NCBI GenBank assembly: GCA_963796325.1
Contig: CAWCLF010000003.1
Coordinates: 124,001 to 188,000 of the forward strand
DNA length: 64,000 nt
Source of the DNA: CAVYGN01 sp963796325
Lineage (GTDB): Bacteria > Spirochaetota > Brevinematia > Brevinematales > JAOACQ01
Direction: 5' to 3'
The notes below the pieces were generated by a model, which was given only the letters and a program-made list of their open reading frames with translations, did not search any database and had not been told where the DNA came from. Shown piece after piece: positions 9,302-16,566 of this stretch. The position numbers and the translations under genes are program-made. Within the stretch, counting starts at the first letter, position 1. Every line of letters begins with the position of its first letter.

Positions 9302-9775
9302 TCAATATTCCTTCCCAAGACGTTTCCGTGCTTCCTCGTTCTCTATCCAGAAATCTTTCATATCGATACAGGCCCCTATATACCTGACCGCATTATCGAA
9401 ATGGTCGGAAAGCTGTCTCTGGCTGCTCTCACGGCTGCTTACTGAGCGTAATACTGGCACAGCCCTTCCTTCACTGTCATAATCTTCCCTGTAATATTCA
9501 GTGCGGTGCCGGATAAGCGCATATGACTTTCTCTCGAGCGTTTCGAAATTGTCATCACTGTTAAAGAACCGGATATCCTCGACAGGAAGATTCAAATACC
9601 GCTTTTCTTTCACAGTCCAGTTTACCAGGACCCAATAGAGTTTCTGGAGCTCCTCGAAAAACGTCATTTTGCAGGATTCTATTTCAACCGGCTCATTGAC
9701 TGAAAATTCATAATCATCCTTTAAAAGTTTGACGGAGACCTCCCCATCGTGGTAATAAATTACACTTCCAATCAT
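9302..9775 (-). CDS. Phage protein of unknown function
   Basis: I do not recognise this 157-aa protein. It starts MIGSVIYYHDGEVSVKL and looks like a small beta-rich N-terminus followed by a helical C-terminal half with many charged residues (for example RHRTEYYREDYDSEG). There is no signal peptide, membrane segment or cysteine pair. It lies in a tight leftward array, 10 bases after the preceding gene and one base before the HNH start. Its place between replication and packaging genes suggests an accessory early or middle phage function. Confidence 0.65.
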   Translation of the reverse strand: MIGSVIYYHDGEVSVKLLKDDYEFSVNEPVEIESCKMTFFEELQKLYWVLVNWTVKEKRYLNLPVEDIRFFNSDDNFETLERKSYALIRHRTEYYREDYDSEGRAVPVLRSVSSRESSQRQLSDHFDNAVRYIGACIDMKDFWIENEEARKRLGKEY

Positions 9776-9785
9776 ATTATCCTCT

Positions 9786-10421
9786 TCAGAATTCCAATAC
9801 CGCTTCTTCTTCCGGTTCGTTATACCAGAATCTTGCGTTCATGGATTCCGTGATCGGTTTAACCGCTTCTGAGGTCCTTTCCGAATCCAGTTCAAATTCT
9901 TCATCATGGTATTTCACTTCCGTGAAAGGTCTTAATTTTCCTGTTCCCGCAGACATCCGCAGACTCGATATTTCTTCATACTCCGATCTTGTCAGGTGTC
10001 TCTTGAAGATATGACTGTCAGGGGTCTTGCAGTCAATCAGACGGTTGTTTGCAAGGAAGCTGGAATATCTGTCCAGTTCCCATTTGATTCTTTCCTGATT
10101 TTCCGGTTCTTCTCCTGACAGCCTGAATGACGTATATACGAAAGCCCTTTTATACGGCTCAAAATCACTCCTGTCCGCTTTTACCGGTTGATCACCACCC
10201 TGGTCACTGCGGACTGCCGTGATAAATGTATCAACCCTGAAATGGTAGGATGAATCTCCAATCAGGCTCTCTACAAGGGCATTGAATTTTTTATAATCTT
10301 TCAAATGCTCCCGGATACCGTTCACACAGGTATTAACCATAATCTCAAATTTATCTTTCCCAATCAGCGGTTTTTTTGTCCTGATAAGCTCTTTTATTTT
10401 TTTCAAAACATCATCATTCAT
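9786..10421 (-). CDS. Phage protein of unknown function
   Basis: This is an unrecognised 211-aa, mostly helical and charged protein. The N-terminal 60 residues are Lys-rich (MNDDVLKKIKELIRTKKPL), and the C-terminus ends with an acidic EPEEEAVLEF tail. No catalytic motif, transmembrane segment or Cys/His cluster is visible. An acidic C-terminal tail of this kind occurs in SSB-like and helicase-loader proteins, but nothing else supports those roles. It lies 13 bases after the replisome organizer gene and has a GGGAGGG ribosome binding site. It could be a second replication accessory protein; that rests on position only. Confidence 0.6.
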   Translation of the reverse strand: MNDDVLKKIKELIRTKKPLIGKDKFEIMVNTCVNGIREHLKDYKKFNALVESLIGDSSYHFRVDTFITAVRSDQGGDQPVKADRSDFEPYKRAFVYTSFRLSGEEPENQERIKWELDRYSSFLANNRLIDCKTPDSHIFKRHLTRSEYEEISSLRMSAGTGKLRPFTEVKYHDEEFELDSERTSEAVKPITESMNARFWYNEPEEEAVLEF

Positions 10422-10434
10422 TCAATCCCTCCCG

Positions 10435-11268
10435 CTAATATTGTCTTCTGTTCTTTTCTGGGGATGCCCTCGATTGAAACCTCTCCATATTCCTGAACCA
10501 GTTCCTGACCATCGCATAATAATCCTTGATCGGGAGTCCGCCGGTCTGCTTCCATCCGTTTGCCGAATAATGATCAAAGCACCTCTCCGCTTCAAGGGAC
10601 AATCTTCCGGTTGGTATCATTCTCTCGTATTCGGGAGTACCGGGCGGGTTCTTTTCCATCCAGAGATATGTGAAAAGGTTTGCCATTTCGTCGGCATCAC
10701 TGGGACGCATATACCTGTCGTCTTTTTCTTTCTGCTTTTTTTCTTCAGTTTCAGGGACGGGTGGAGCGGTTATTAGTTGTTTTACCCCTCTTTCTCTATC
10801 TTTTTCTATATCTGTATCTAAGTCTCTATCTATATCTGTGTGGTTACATTCAGGTTTCGTAACCGTAACGTAACCGTTACACAACAGTTTTTGTTTTTCC
10901 CTGAATCTCTGGACTTTTTCCCTGTTTTTCTTTTTATTTTCCAGGATTTTATCCAGCTCCTGATGTTTCATAAAATTGATCACTTCGATAGAGCCGCTTT
11001 CATAAATTTCTATCATCTGCAGTCTTTGAAACAAAGCCATTCCCATTTCTACGGTTTTTAATTCAAGATTAAATTCGTTTGCCAGTTCGCTTTTTTCATA
11101 AGGGATACTGTCGGCGATCTCTATAATTCCAGGACGGTTTGATTTCATGGCAAGGCAGAGCAGTCCGATCCACAAAACAAACAATGCGTCCCCGGCCGGG
11201 TATTTTCTTATTATTTTTATCTTGGAGTCGTCAAGAATATTTATATCCAGTTTGAGCCAGTTGATCAT
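10435..11268 (-). CDS. Phage replisome organizer (N-terminal winged-helix domain)
   Basis: The start is the ATG at 11268, because GGAGGTG sits 8 bases upstream; an upstream in-frame ATG lacks this. The product begins MINWLKLDINILDDSKIKII, the signature opening of the Phage_rep_org_N family. That family has a winged-helix domain (residues 1-115) which binds the phage origin. The middle is Lys-rich, then a stretch with many DTD/DRD repeats links to a C-terminal part containing FTYLWMEKNPPGTPEY, possibly a DnaB-loader-like or DNA-binding domain. It likely opens the origin and recruits the host helicase. It follows the recombination genes in the early operon. The Asp-repeat linker is a likely initiation region; I saw no iterons. 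Confidence 0.85.
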   Translation of the reverse strand: MINWLKLDINILDDSKIKIIRKYPAGDALFVLWIGLLCLAMKSNRPGIIEIADSIPYEKSELANEFNLELKTVEMGMALFQRLQMIEIYESGSIEVINFMKHQELDKILENKKKNREKVQRFREKQKLLCNGYVTVTKPECNHTDIDRDLDTDIEKDRERGVKQLITAPPVPETEEKKQKEKDDRYMRPSDADEMANLFTYLWMEKNPPGTPEYERMIPTGRLSLEAERCFDHYSANGWKQTGGLPIKDYYAMVRNWFRNMERFQSRASPEKNRRQY

Positions 11269-11284
11269 TTTGAGACACCTCCCC

Positions 11285-12055
11285 TCAAGTGCGGATTTCA
11301 ACCCTGGGATTATTCTTCAGCCTGCGTTTCTTTGAGATGTAGAAATAATCAGCCAGGGCTTGAAATGCTTTATATTCTCTTTTAATTCTTTCCTTATCAT
11401 CAATGAGTTTCCATTCCGGGAGACCGGTCTCCTTATCAAGACGGAGAATCCCGACCTGACGGATCTCTACAGGATCATATTTCCGTTCATAACTGCCGTT
11501 CGGCCCCTCAATAGAGTAATCGCCTTTCATGGATTCGCGGGCGTATTTGTATGCGCAGACCTGGGTGATATGCTCGTTATATATTGCCTTGCTTGATTTG
11601 AAGTCGATGCAGGTGATTATGCCGTTCACTTCCGCTATCACATCAAGGGTTCCGGCATAGCCTATTTCTTCATTGACGACAGCCATCTCGCTTTCAAGCC
11701 AGCTGACATTATTGGCCTTTTCCCAGTCCCAGAAGGCTAACAGGGCATTGATAACCTCGTCCCTAACTTTCCCGATCTTGTCCTTTCCGAACTTGATATA
11801 TGCCTCGATGGAGGAATGGACCTCGCTCCCGATATCGAGCGCCTTCTGGCTGACGTTTTTGTATTCGGTTTTTGAAAGTTTAACGATCCGGCAGACTTCG
11901 TCAAAAGGAACCCCGTTTTTATCCGGCATGCTGCCGATTATAAACTTCTCCGCCTGGTTCAGGGCCCAGCCCATAAGCGGGCCGGATTTATCGAGAAGGT
12001 CAAGTATCTCTGTACAGCTCGGATATTGTACTCCGTTAATCGTGTACCGGCTCAT
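11285..12055 (-). CDS. RecB/Cas4-like PD-(D/E)xK exonuclease of the phage recombination module
   Basis: The ATG at 12055 is preferred because AAGGGGG lies 6 bases upstream; ATGs at 12061 and 12106 are badly spaced. The 256-aa product carries a PD-(D/E)xK core in which GTLDVIAEV precedes CIDFKSSK, supplying the catalytic Asp, Asp/Glu and Lys. It is followed by ITQVCAYKYA, the RecB-type QxxxY motif. Partnered with the annealase encoded just upstream, which it overlaps by 20 bases, it probably resects double-strand ends to load Bet, as in lambda Exo-Bet. It lacks the lambda Exo signature and is closer to RecB/Cas4-like nucleases. Role inferred from motifs and context. Confidence 0.82.
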   Translation of the reverse strand: MSRYTINGVQYPSCTEILDLLDKSGPLMGWALNQAEKFIIGSMPDKNGVPFDEVCRIVKLSKTEYKNVSQKALDIGSEVHSSIEAYIKFGKDKIGKVRDEVINALLAFWDWEKANNVSWLESEMAVVNEEIGYAGTLDVIAEVNGIITCIDFKSSKAIYNEHITQVCAYKYARESMKGDYSIEGPNGSYERKYDPVEIRQVGILRLDKETGLPEWKLIDDKERIKREYKAFQALADYFYISKKRRLKNNPRVEIRT

Positions 12056-12893
12056 GGCCATCCCCCTTCTTTTTCGCCTCGAGTCTTTCGTTACAGGTTT
12101 TCTCATAACTCTGGAAAAGATCGTTTAATTTCCCGAACGGCAAGTCTCTCAGCAAAACCAGGGTCTTGTCGTTCCGGTTTTTGATGGATGTGTTCAGTTC
12201 GGAAGTCGTATAGAGGTTTTGTTCATACCATACCTTTAACCGGGCGATCATCGCTTCCTTTTTCTGCATATCTTCCGGCGATAAACTTTCCAGTCCGGAA
12301 TTATCAATTTGAGGCTGTTCCTTTGAATGTGGCGGGCTGTTTTGTCCCTTCCCGGCTAATTCGTCATGCAGGGCCTTTTGTGCGGGCCTGGAGCCGCCGT
12401 TTTCGCAAGGATTATTAATGTCTTCGATCTCCTCCTGCAGATACGGCACGCCGCTTAACTCGTTAGGAAAAGCAAGCCTGAACCCCTGGCCGATTGCGAC
12501 CTTCTTCAGCATAAAATCCGGCATCTTTTTCCAGTTTTTATAACCCGTGTCGAAATCCGACCGCTTTACTGTCCATTGAAAAGGCTTTGAAAAATCCTTC
12601 CGGTAAATGTTTATTGTCGCCTGCTCGCCTTTTGATTGTACGTCCCATCCGTCAAGTTTCCCTGTTGCCTCCGCTCGCTGGATATATACCTGATACCCGG
12701 TGACGATGTTAAAATCATTACCGTAGGGTATAGCGTAGATTTCCCGCTTGAAGGGATTGAGATTAAACTCCTGTGCCAGCCTGATAAACAGGGTTTTTTG
12801 CTGAGGGTTCAGCTTTGTCCCTGTAGTAAACAAATAATCTTCGATGACTTTGGCCTCTATGGTTTTTGAGAGCGCCGTTAGCTGGTTATCCAT
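12036..12893 (-). CDS. bet: Phage single-strand annealing recombinase, Bet/RecT family
   Basis: The 285-aa protein has the Bet signature LAQEFNLNPFKREIYAIPYG near residues 40-60. FNIVTGYQVYIQRAEATGKL follows near 61-82. These proteins coat single-stranded DNA and anneal complementary strands. After about residue 165 the sequence becomes low-complexity and charged, then ends in a helical domain (SPEDMQKKEAMIARLKVWYE) likely to contact host SSB or the partner nuclease. Its start overlaps the stop of the 51-aa gene upstream by one base (TAATG). The PD-(D/E)xK nuclease gene follows and overlaps. Family assignment is firm. Confidence 0.9.
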   Translation of the reverse strand: MDNQLTALSKTIEAKVIEDYLFTTGTKLNPQQKTLFIRLAQEFNLNPFKREIYAIPYGNDFNIVTGYQVYIQRAEATGKLDGWDVQSKGEQATINIYRKDFSKPFQWTVKRSDFDTGYKNWKKMPDFMLKKVAIGQGFRLAFPNELSGVPYLQEEIEDINNPCENGGSRPAQKALHDELAGKGQNSPPHSKEQPQIDNSGLESLSPEDMQKKEAMIARLKVWYEQNLYTTSELNTSIKNRNDKTLVLLRDLPFGKLNDLFQSYEKTCNERLEAKKKGDGHEPVHD

Positions 12894-13048
12894 TATCTGC
12901 CCCCTGACTTGATTACAAAATTTTTTAAACGGTTTCTTCGGACCCAGTCGGCGGACATGGTTGAGCTCGAGTTCACCCGGTCATTGTAGGTCTTCATTAA
13001 CGCCCTGAACGGCGCAGTAAGAGCATGGACAATTCTTCTGATCTTCAT
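12893..13048 (-). CDS. Small basic phage protein, 51 aa, unknown function
   Basis: A short frame begins at ATG 13048 with an excellent ribosome binding site (GGGGAGGTGAT directly upstream). It ends in TAATG, overlapping the bet start by one base. The product (MKIRRIVHALTAPFRALMKT at the N-terminus, VRRNRLKNFVIKSGGR at the C-terminus) is strongly basic, with about 10 Arg/Lys in 51 residues and an amphipathic first half. I do not recognise it. Translational coupling to both neighbours and the strong ribosome binding site argue that it is expressed. It fills a 157-base gap that would otherwise be empty in a tightly packed operon. Confidence 0.6.
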   Translation of the reverse strand: MKIRRIVHALTAPFRALMKTYNDRVNSSSTMSADWVRRNRLKNFVIKSGGR

Positions 13049-13049
13049 A

Positions 13050-13640
13050 TCACCTCCCCATGAAAAGACTTAAAAGGAAATCCCGGCCTTTACCGGTCCA
13101 GTGCCGGTTATAGATGATGGTTCCGTTTTCGGTTTCATCCTGTTTTATTGATGTGAACCCAAGGTCGGAATATGCCGCCGAAAGCACCCAGGTGTTATTA
13201 ACCTTGTACTGGATGCCTTTTTCTTCAAGCTTCCGATTCAATTCGACCGCCGATTTCAGGTTTAATTCCTTGGCGATCTCCGTGGCCGTGTATGTCTTTG
13301 AATTGTGAACCAACATGCCGATCCTGTTCTCGAGGCCGCTATTTTTGATCTGCAGTTCTCTAATTTTGCTTTGATGGTATTCGATGACCTTAAGGGTCAT
13401 ATCATGTATATCAATATCAGAAATGACCTGGAAAGCGTTTTCCAGCTTTAAAGAATAATTTTTTGTAAGGCTGGTTTTTATCTCCGTGAACATTTCTTCC
13501 GTAATAATTGTCGAGACCCCGTTCCGGGTGTAGTCGGGAAAAAGTTTTTTAATATGATTGCGGATCGTTTTATCTGATACGCCGAGGACCTTTGCCACCT
13601 CTTTTACCGTCATTGTTTGTCCGGTGCTTAAATCATTCAT
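13050..13640 (-). CDS. KilAC-domain phage antirepressor/regulator with N-terminal HTH
   Basis: Residues 8-30 of this 196-aa protein form a helix-turn-helix (TMTVKEVAKVLGVSDKTIRN). The C-terminal 90 residues match the KilAC domain of P1-type antirepressors, with YTATEIAKEL, AVELNRKLEEKGIQYK and YNRHWTGKGRDFLL. It is the first gene of the early leftward operon and ends one base before the 51-aa gene. Its ribosome binding site (GGAGG) lies immediately after an intrinsic terminator hairpin in the leader, and the leader is also overlapped by an opposite-strand RNA candidate. Expression is therefore probably attenuated. KilAC proteins commonly bind repressors or DNA to switch to lytic growth. Confidence 0.85.
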   Translation of the reverse strand: MNDLSTGQTMTVKEVAKVLGVSDKTIRNHIKKLFPDYTRNGVSTIITEEMFTEIKTSLTKNYSLKLENAFQVISDIDIHDMTLKVIEYHQSKIRELQIKNSGLENRIGMLVHNSKTYTATEIAKELNLKSAVELNRKLEEKGIQYKVNNTWVLSAAYSDLGFTSIKQDETENGTIIYNRHWTGKGRDFLLSLFMGR

Positions 13641-13656
13641 TTTTCCTCCGGAATAA

Positions 13657-13711
13657 AAAACCGCCCCTGGCCGGATGTGTTGGTCAGCCGGTTGTTCCCA
13701 AAGGCGGTTTT
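13657..13711 (-). terminator. Intrinsic terminator hairpin in the early-operon leader
   Basis: AAAACCGCC at 13657-13665 pairs with GGCGGTTTT at 13703-13711. On the minus strand the stem is followed by TTTTTTATT and then at once by the GGAGG ribosome binding site of the KilAC gene. On the plus strand it is followed by TTTTGTTCTTTT, so it can stop transcription in both directions. No gene ends here on the leftward strand, so its natural role is attenuation of the leader transcript. Confidence 0.7.
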
Positions 13712-13767
13712 GTTCTTTTCAGGGGTTTAAAGAATCCAACAATTATTTAAACCCATTCCCATTTAAC

Positions 13768-13796
13768 TTGTAATTTCCTTTACCCGAAATTAAAAT
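13768..13796 (+). promoter_or_regulatory. Sigma70-type promoter for the rightward structured RNA
   Basis: TTGTAA at 13768-13773 and TAAAAT at 13791-13796 are separated by exactly 17 bases. The predicted start, at about 13803, falls at the first base of a closed multi-stem RNA fold. No open frame follows, which supports a noncoding transcript. Confidence 0.6.
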
Positions 13797-13802
13797 AAGA
13801 CA

Positions 13803-13907
13803 ATCCCCCGGCGTATTCTGCAGAGAATACGCAAACTCAGTTTTACAACTGACGGACGGGGGAAATGTTGTATAATCAACCCTTCAACCACAAAGGGCGG
13901 ATTTTTT
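13803..13907 (+). ncRNA. Candidate ~105-nt structured antisense RNA (C4-like context)
   Basis: An outer stem TCCCCCG (13804-13810) with CGGGGGA (13857-13863) closes a three-way junction. One arm is GCGTATTCT/AGAATACGC with loop GCAG (13811-13832). The other is TCAGTT/AACTGA with loop TTAC (13837-13852). A short GTTG/CAAC hairpin follows, then a terminator, CCCTT/AAGGG with TTTTTT ending near 13907. A 17-bp-spaced promoter lies directly upstream. The whole RNA is complementary to the leader of the leftward early operon headed by the KilAC gene. Phages P1 and P7 control their antirepressor with a small antisense RNA called C4, so function by analogy is plausible. I cannot verify membership of that family. 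Because the stems are palindromic, the minus strand folds similarly. Confidence 0.55.
13880..13907 (+). terminator. Intrinsic terminator of the candidate antisense RNA
   Basis: CCCTT at 13880-13884 pairs with AAGGG at 13893-13897 and is followed by CGGATTTTTT. On the opposite strand the stem is not followed by a T run, so it is directional. Confidence 0.5.
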
Positions 13908-13917
13908 ATTTACCAGA

Positions 13918-13976
13918 ACGTGTAATAATAACACAGAATTACACGTGTGTCAATCTCAATGTGTAATATTTTACAC
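13918..13976. promoter_or_regulatory. Immunity-region operators with the leftward early promoter
   Basis: A leftward promoter reads TTGACA (complement of 13948-13953), 17 bases, TATTAT (complement of 13925-13930), so its start is near 13918. A perfect 9-bp inverted repeat, ACGTGTAAT (13918-13926) with ATTACACGT (13938-13946), overlays the -10 and spacer. A second site, GTGTAA/TTACAC at 13961-13976, lies between this promoter and the repressor start. Both share the GTGTAAT half-site, as expected for repressor operators controlling divergent transcription. Which site binds first cannot be told. Confidence 0.75.
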
Positions 13977-13990
13977 GGTGTGTTTATTTT

Positions 13991-14878
13991 ATGACTGGTG
14001 CAGAACTGAAAGAAATTCGTAAAAAGTCTGGGTTATCTCAAGGTGAAATGGCTGAAAAGTTAGAGTTAAAACAATCAACTTATTCGAATTATGAAAATGA
14101 AATTAGAAAAATTCCTCGTCAAATTGAAATAAAAATCAGCTTATTTGCTTTTTCTTCATCAGAATACAGTAAAAATCTTAGTGAAACGGCTGAGAAATTG
14201 AATAATGAAATCAAAGAGGCCCGAGACAAAAAAAATTATCTTTGGGAAGTAAGAAATAGAGTTGAAGAAGCATGTGCATATTTAAAAATTCCTACCGAAG
14301 AATATTCTGAATATTTAGGTTTATATAAAGATGAGAAAGGAGATTGGTCTTATAATGATCAAAATGAACCATCTGTTAAATCAATAACTTTGTTTTCGGA
14401 AAAATATAAAATTAATTATAACTGGTTATTTTCTGGAAAAGGTAATATGTTTCAAAATGGAACTGAAGATAATTTAGCTAAAATCGATATAATAAATCTC
14501 AAACCAGGAATGGGTTCCGGCACAGAAACCTTCGAGATCTTTAAAATCGGAGATTTTATCATCGAAAAAAGTTATCTTTATCCATATCTTCCGGACCAGG
14601 TCAAGGCGATTTTCGTTCATGGCGACAGTATGACCCCGACACTTCATAATGGTGATGTCGTCCTTTATAGTCCCGGATTAATTCGGGACAATGGGATTTA
14701 TATCCTGGATGTTTTCGGGAATATGAAGTGTAAACGGATAGAATTTAAACTTGACGGGTCCTTCCTTGTGATATCGGATAACCAGCGGTATGAAAGCGAG
14801 ACGGTAAAACCTGAAGAAAACCAGACAGTCAGAGTCTGCGGCAAGGTGATAGGCTGGTTCCATCTGCATAGAGATTAA
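13991..14878 (+). CDS. CI-type repressor: XRE HTH plus S24 LexA-like peptidase
   Basis: In this 295-aa protein an XRE helix-turn-helix spans residues 1-45 (LKEIRKKSGLSQGEMAEKL). A second repressor-like segment with INYNWLFSGKGNMF lies near 141-154. The S24 domain covers about 180-295, with catalytic Ser213 in HGDSMTPTL and Lys248 in MKCKRI. Such repressors self-cleave when RecA is activated, inducing the prophage. The start has no clear ribosome binding site and the ATG is close to the operators, so the transcript may be nearly leaderless, as for lambda cI. The DNA up to about 14500 is strongly AT-rich and the remainder is not, which suggests that DNA-binding and peptidase modules came from different sources. 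Confidence 0.9.
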   Translation: MTGAELKEIRKKSGLSQGEMAEKLELKQSTYSNYENEIRKIPRQIEIKISLFAFSSSEYSKNLSETAEKLNNEIKEARDKKNYLWEVRNRVEEACAYLKIPTEEYSEYLGLYKDEKGDWSYNDQNEPSVKSITLFSEKYKINYNWLFSGKGNMFQNGTEDNLAKIDIINLKPGMGSGTETFEIFKIGDFIIEKSYLYPYLPDQVKAIFVHGDSMTPTLHNGDVVLYSPGLIRDNGIYILDVFGNMKCKRIEFKLDGSFLVISDNQRYESETVKPEENQTVRVCGKVIGWFHLHRD

Positions 14879-14972
14879 AATAATTTTAATATTCAAATAG
14901 TTAAACGTAAACCCAATAGATGCTTTATGTTTGTAAGGAATTCTGGTTTCCTTGACGGAAATGGAGTTAATT

Positions 14973-16439
14973 ATGGCAAATCCAATTGAGAAATTAGAAA
15001 GAATGTATACACAACAAAGTCGATATGCAACTTTTGGTCCAACAATTAATAAAATGAAAATCAATGGATTTCGTGGAATAAATAATTTCGAAATAAACTT
15101 CGATTTTCCTATAACTGCTATATCAGGTTTAAATGGTTCGGGAAAAAGTAGCATTTGTCAAATTGCATCATGTGCCTATAAAGAGCCTGAAGAATCACTT
15201 TCTTATCAGCGATATTATTTAAAAGATTTTTTCCCCGTTTCAGTTTTAGATCCAACACCTTTTATAATAGGATCGAATGTTGAATACCAATATCAAAGTG
15301 ATGTGGCCGGTACGAACAAAGTATTAACAATAACCAGAATGAAGTCTGAGTGGTCAGGATATAAAAGACAACCCGAAAAGCATTGTTATTATATTGGATT
15401 TACGATATATATTCCAAAGGTTGAACGACGTGATTTATCGATATATTTTGGAACGAAGTTAGATAGAAAAATTATCAGAGAAATTACTCCGGAAATTTCT
15501 AATTATATTAGCACAATTATAGATAAAGCTTATGATCAAATAAAGTTTGAAGAACTTACTTACCGTTCAAAAAGTAGAAAACAGAATCTGACCATAGGAG
15601 TTGTTAAAAAAGGAGAGTTTGAATATTCAGAAAATCATATGGGTTTTGGTGAAGCCAGAATCTTATATATCGTTGATTTACTTGAATCTGCTCCCGATAA
15701 AAGTCTATTTATTCTCGAGGAGCCAGAAACATCATTACATGAAGATGCTCAACATAAATTAATTCGTTATTTATTTGACGTTTGTATTAGAAAAAAGCAT
15801 CAAATAATAATTTCGACTCATTCTTCAACAATTCTCAATGTTTTACCACCAATAGCACGAATATGTTTATTGAGGAATAGTAATTCATTAGATAAAATTG
15901 AAGGCGCAAGTGCTCAAAGAATTAAATCAATTCTTTCGAAAGGAAGAGATGAAGCTTTGACTATAATTTGTGAAGATTCTATAGCAAAATCTATAATTGA
16001 AGAATTATTAAGAATTTATGCAAGTGATATTTTAAGAAATATCGGTATCTTTGATGTTGGGAATATTGATACAATAAAAAAAACGATTCAAGTTACACAA
16101 ACAATACCAGGATTTCACGTATTAGGCATATTAGATACAGAAACTCAAGTTGCTAATCAAGAGAATCTTATCTCATTGCCTGGACATTTGCGTCCAGAAC
16201 AAGAAATTCTCTCACCTCCTGAAGTTATTGAATATCTGACAAATGAATTATCTGTCGATGTTAATCAGATACTCACTTTAAATGGAGAATTGAATCACCA
16301 TGAATTATTAGGTATTATTTCCCATGAAGCAAATGTTCAGTCAAATAGAGTTATTATGATGGCAATAACAAAATATGTTTTAATAAAAGGAGCAGCCTTC
16401 TTTTCAAGCATCATAGAAAAAATCAGAGAAAAAATTTAG
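14973..16439 (+). CDS. Standalone AAA ATPase with OLD/TOPRIM-like C-terminus
   Basis: The start is ATG 14973, with GGAG 6 bases upstream. The 488-aa protein has an SMC/ABC-type ATPase head. Walker A GLNGSGKSS lies near residues 52-60, and Walker B FILEEPETSLHEDAQ is followed by STHSSTIL. A C-terminal segment resembling a TOPRIM fold follows (IICEDSIAKSIIEEL, then HVLGILDTET). OLD-family nucleases have this order and several act in phage defence. Its metal-binding motifs look degenerate, as ILDTET replaces the usual DxD. The DNA is as AT-rich as the neighbouring repressor N-terminus. It lies between the repressor and a toxin-antitoxin pair, where prophages carry superinfection-exclusion genes. 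The function is inferred. Confidence 0.65.
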   Translation: MANPIEKLERMYTQQSRYATFGPTINKMKINGFRGINNFEINFDFPITAISGLNGSGKSSICQIASCAYKEPEESLSYQRYYLKDFFPVSVLDPTPFIIGSNVEYQYQSDVAGTNKVLTITRMKSEWSGYKRQPEKHCYYIGFTIYIPKVERRDLSIYFGTKLDRKIIREITPEISNYISTIIDKAYDQIKFEELTYRSKSRKQNLTIGVVKKGEFEYSENHMGFGEARILYIVDLLESAPDKSLFILEEPETSLHEDAQHKLIRYLFDVCIRKKHQIIISTHSSTILNVLPPIARICLLRNSNSLDKIEGASAQRIKSILSKGRDEALTIICEDSIAKSIIEELLRIYASDILRNIGIFDVGNIDTIKKTIQVTQTIPGFHVLGILDTETQVANQENLISLPGHLRPEQEILSPPEVIEYLTNELSVDVNQILTLNGELNHHELLGIISHEANVQSNRVIMMAITKYVLIKGAAFFSSIIEKIREKI

Positions 16440-16510
16440 AAATTGTGGTGAATTTTTTACTCGAGATTTATCCATTACATAAAATTATTTTCGATTCGAA
16501 ATTCGGCCCG

Positions 16511-16539
16511 TTGACAAAAAGTTAATCAATTAATATAAT
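16511..16539 (+). promoter_or_regulatory. Consensus sigma70 promoter of the vapBC-like operon
   Basis: TTGACA at 16511-16516 and TATAAT at 16534-16539 are perfect consensus hexamers separated by 17 bases. The start of transcription would be near 16546, about 20 bases before the antitoxin ATG. Such strength is typical of toxin-antitoxin operons, which are autorepressed. Confidence 0.85.
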
Positions 16540-16566
16540 ATTTAGGTGAAGATTCAGGAGGAACTT

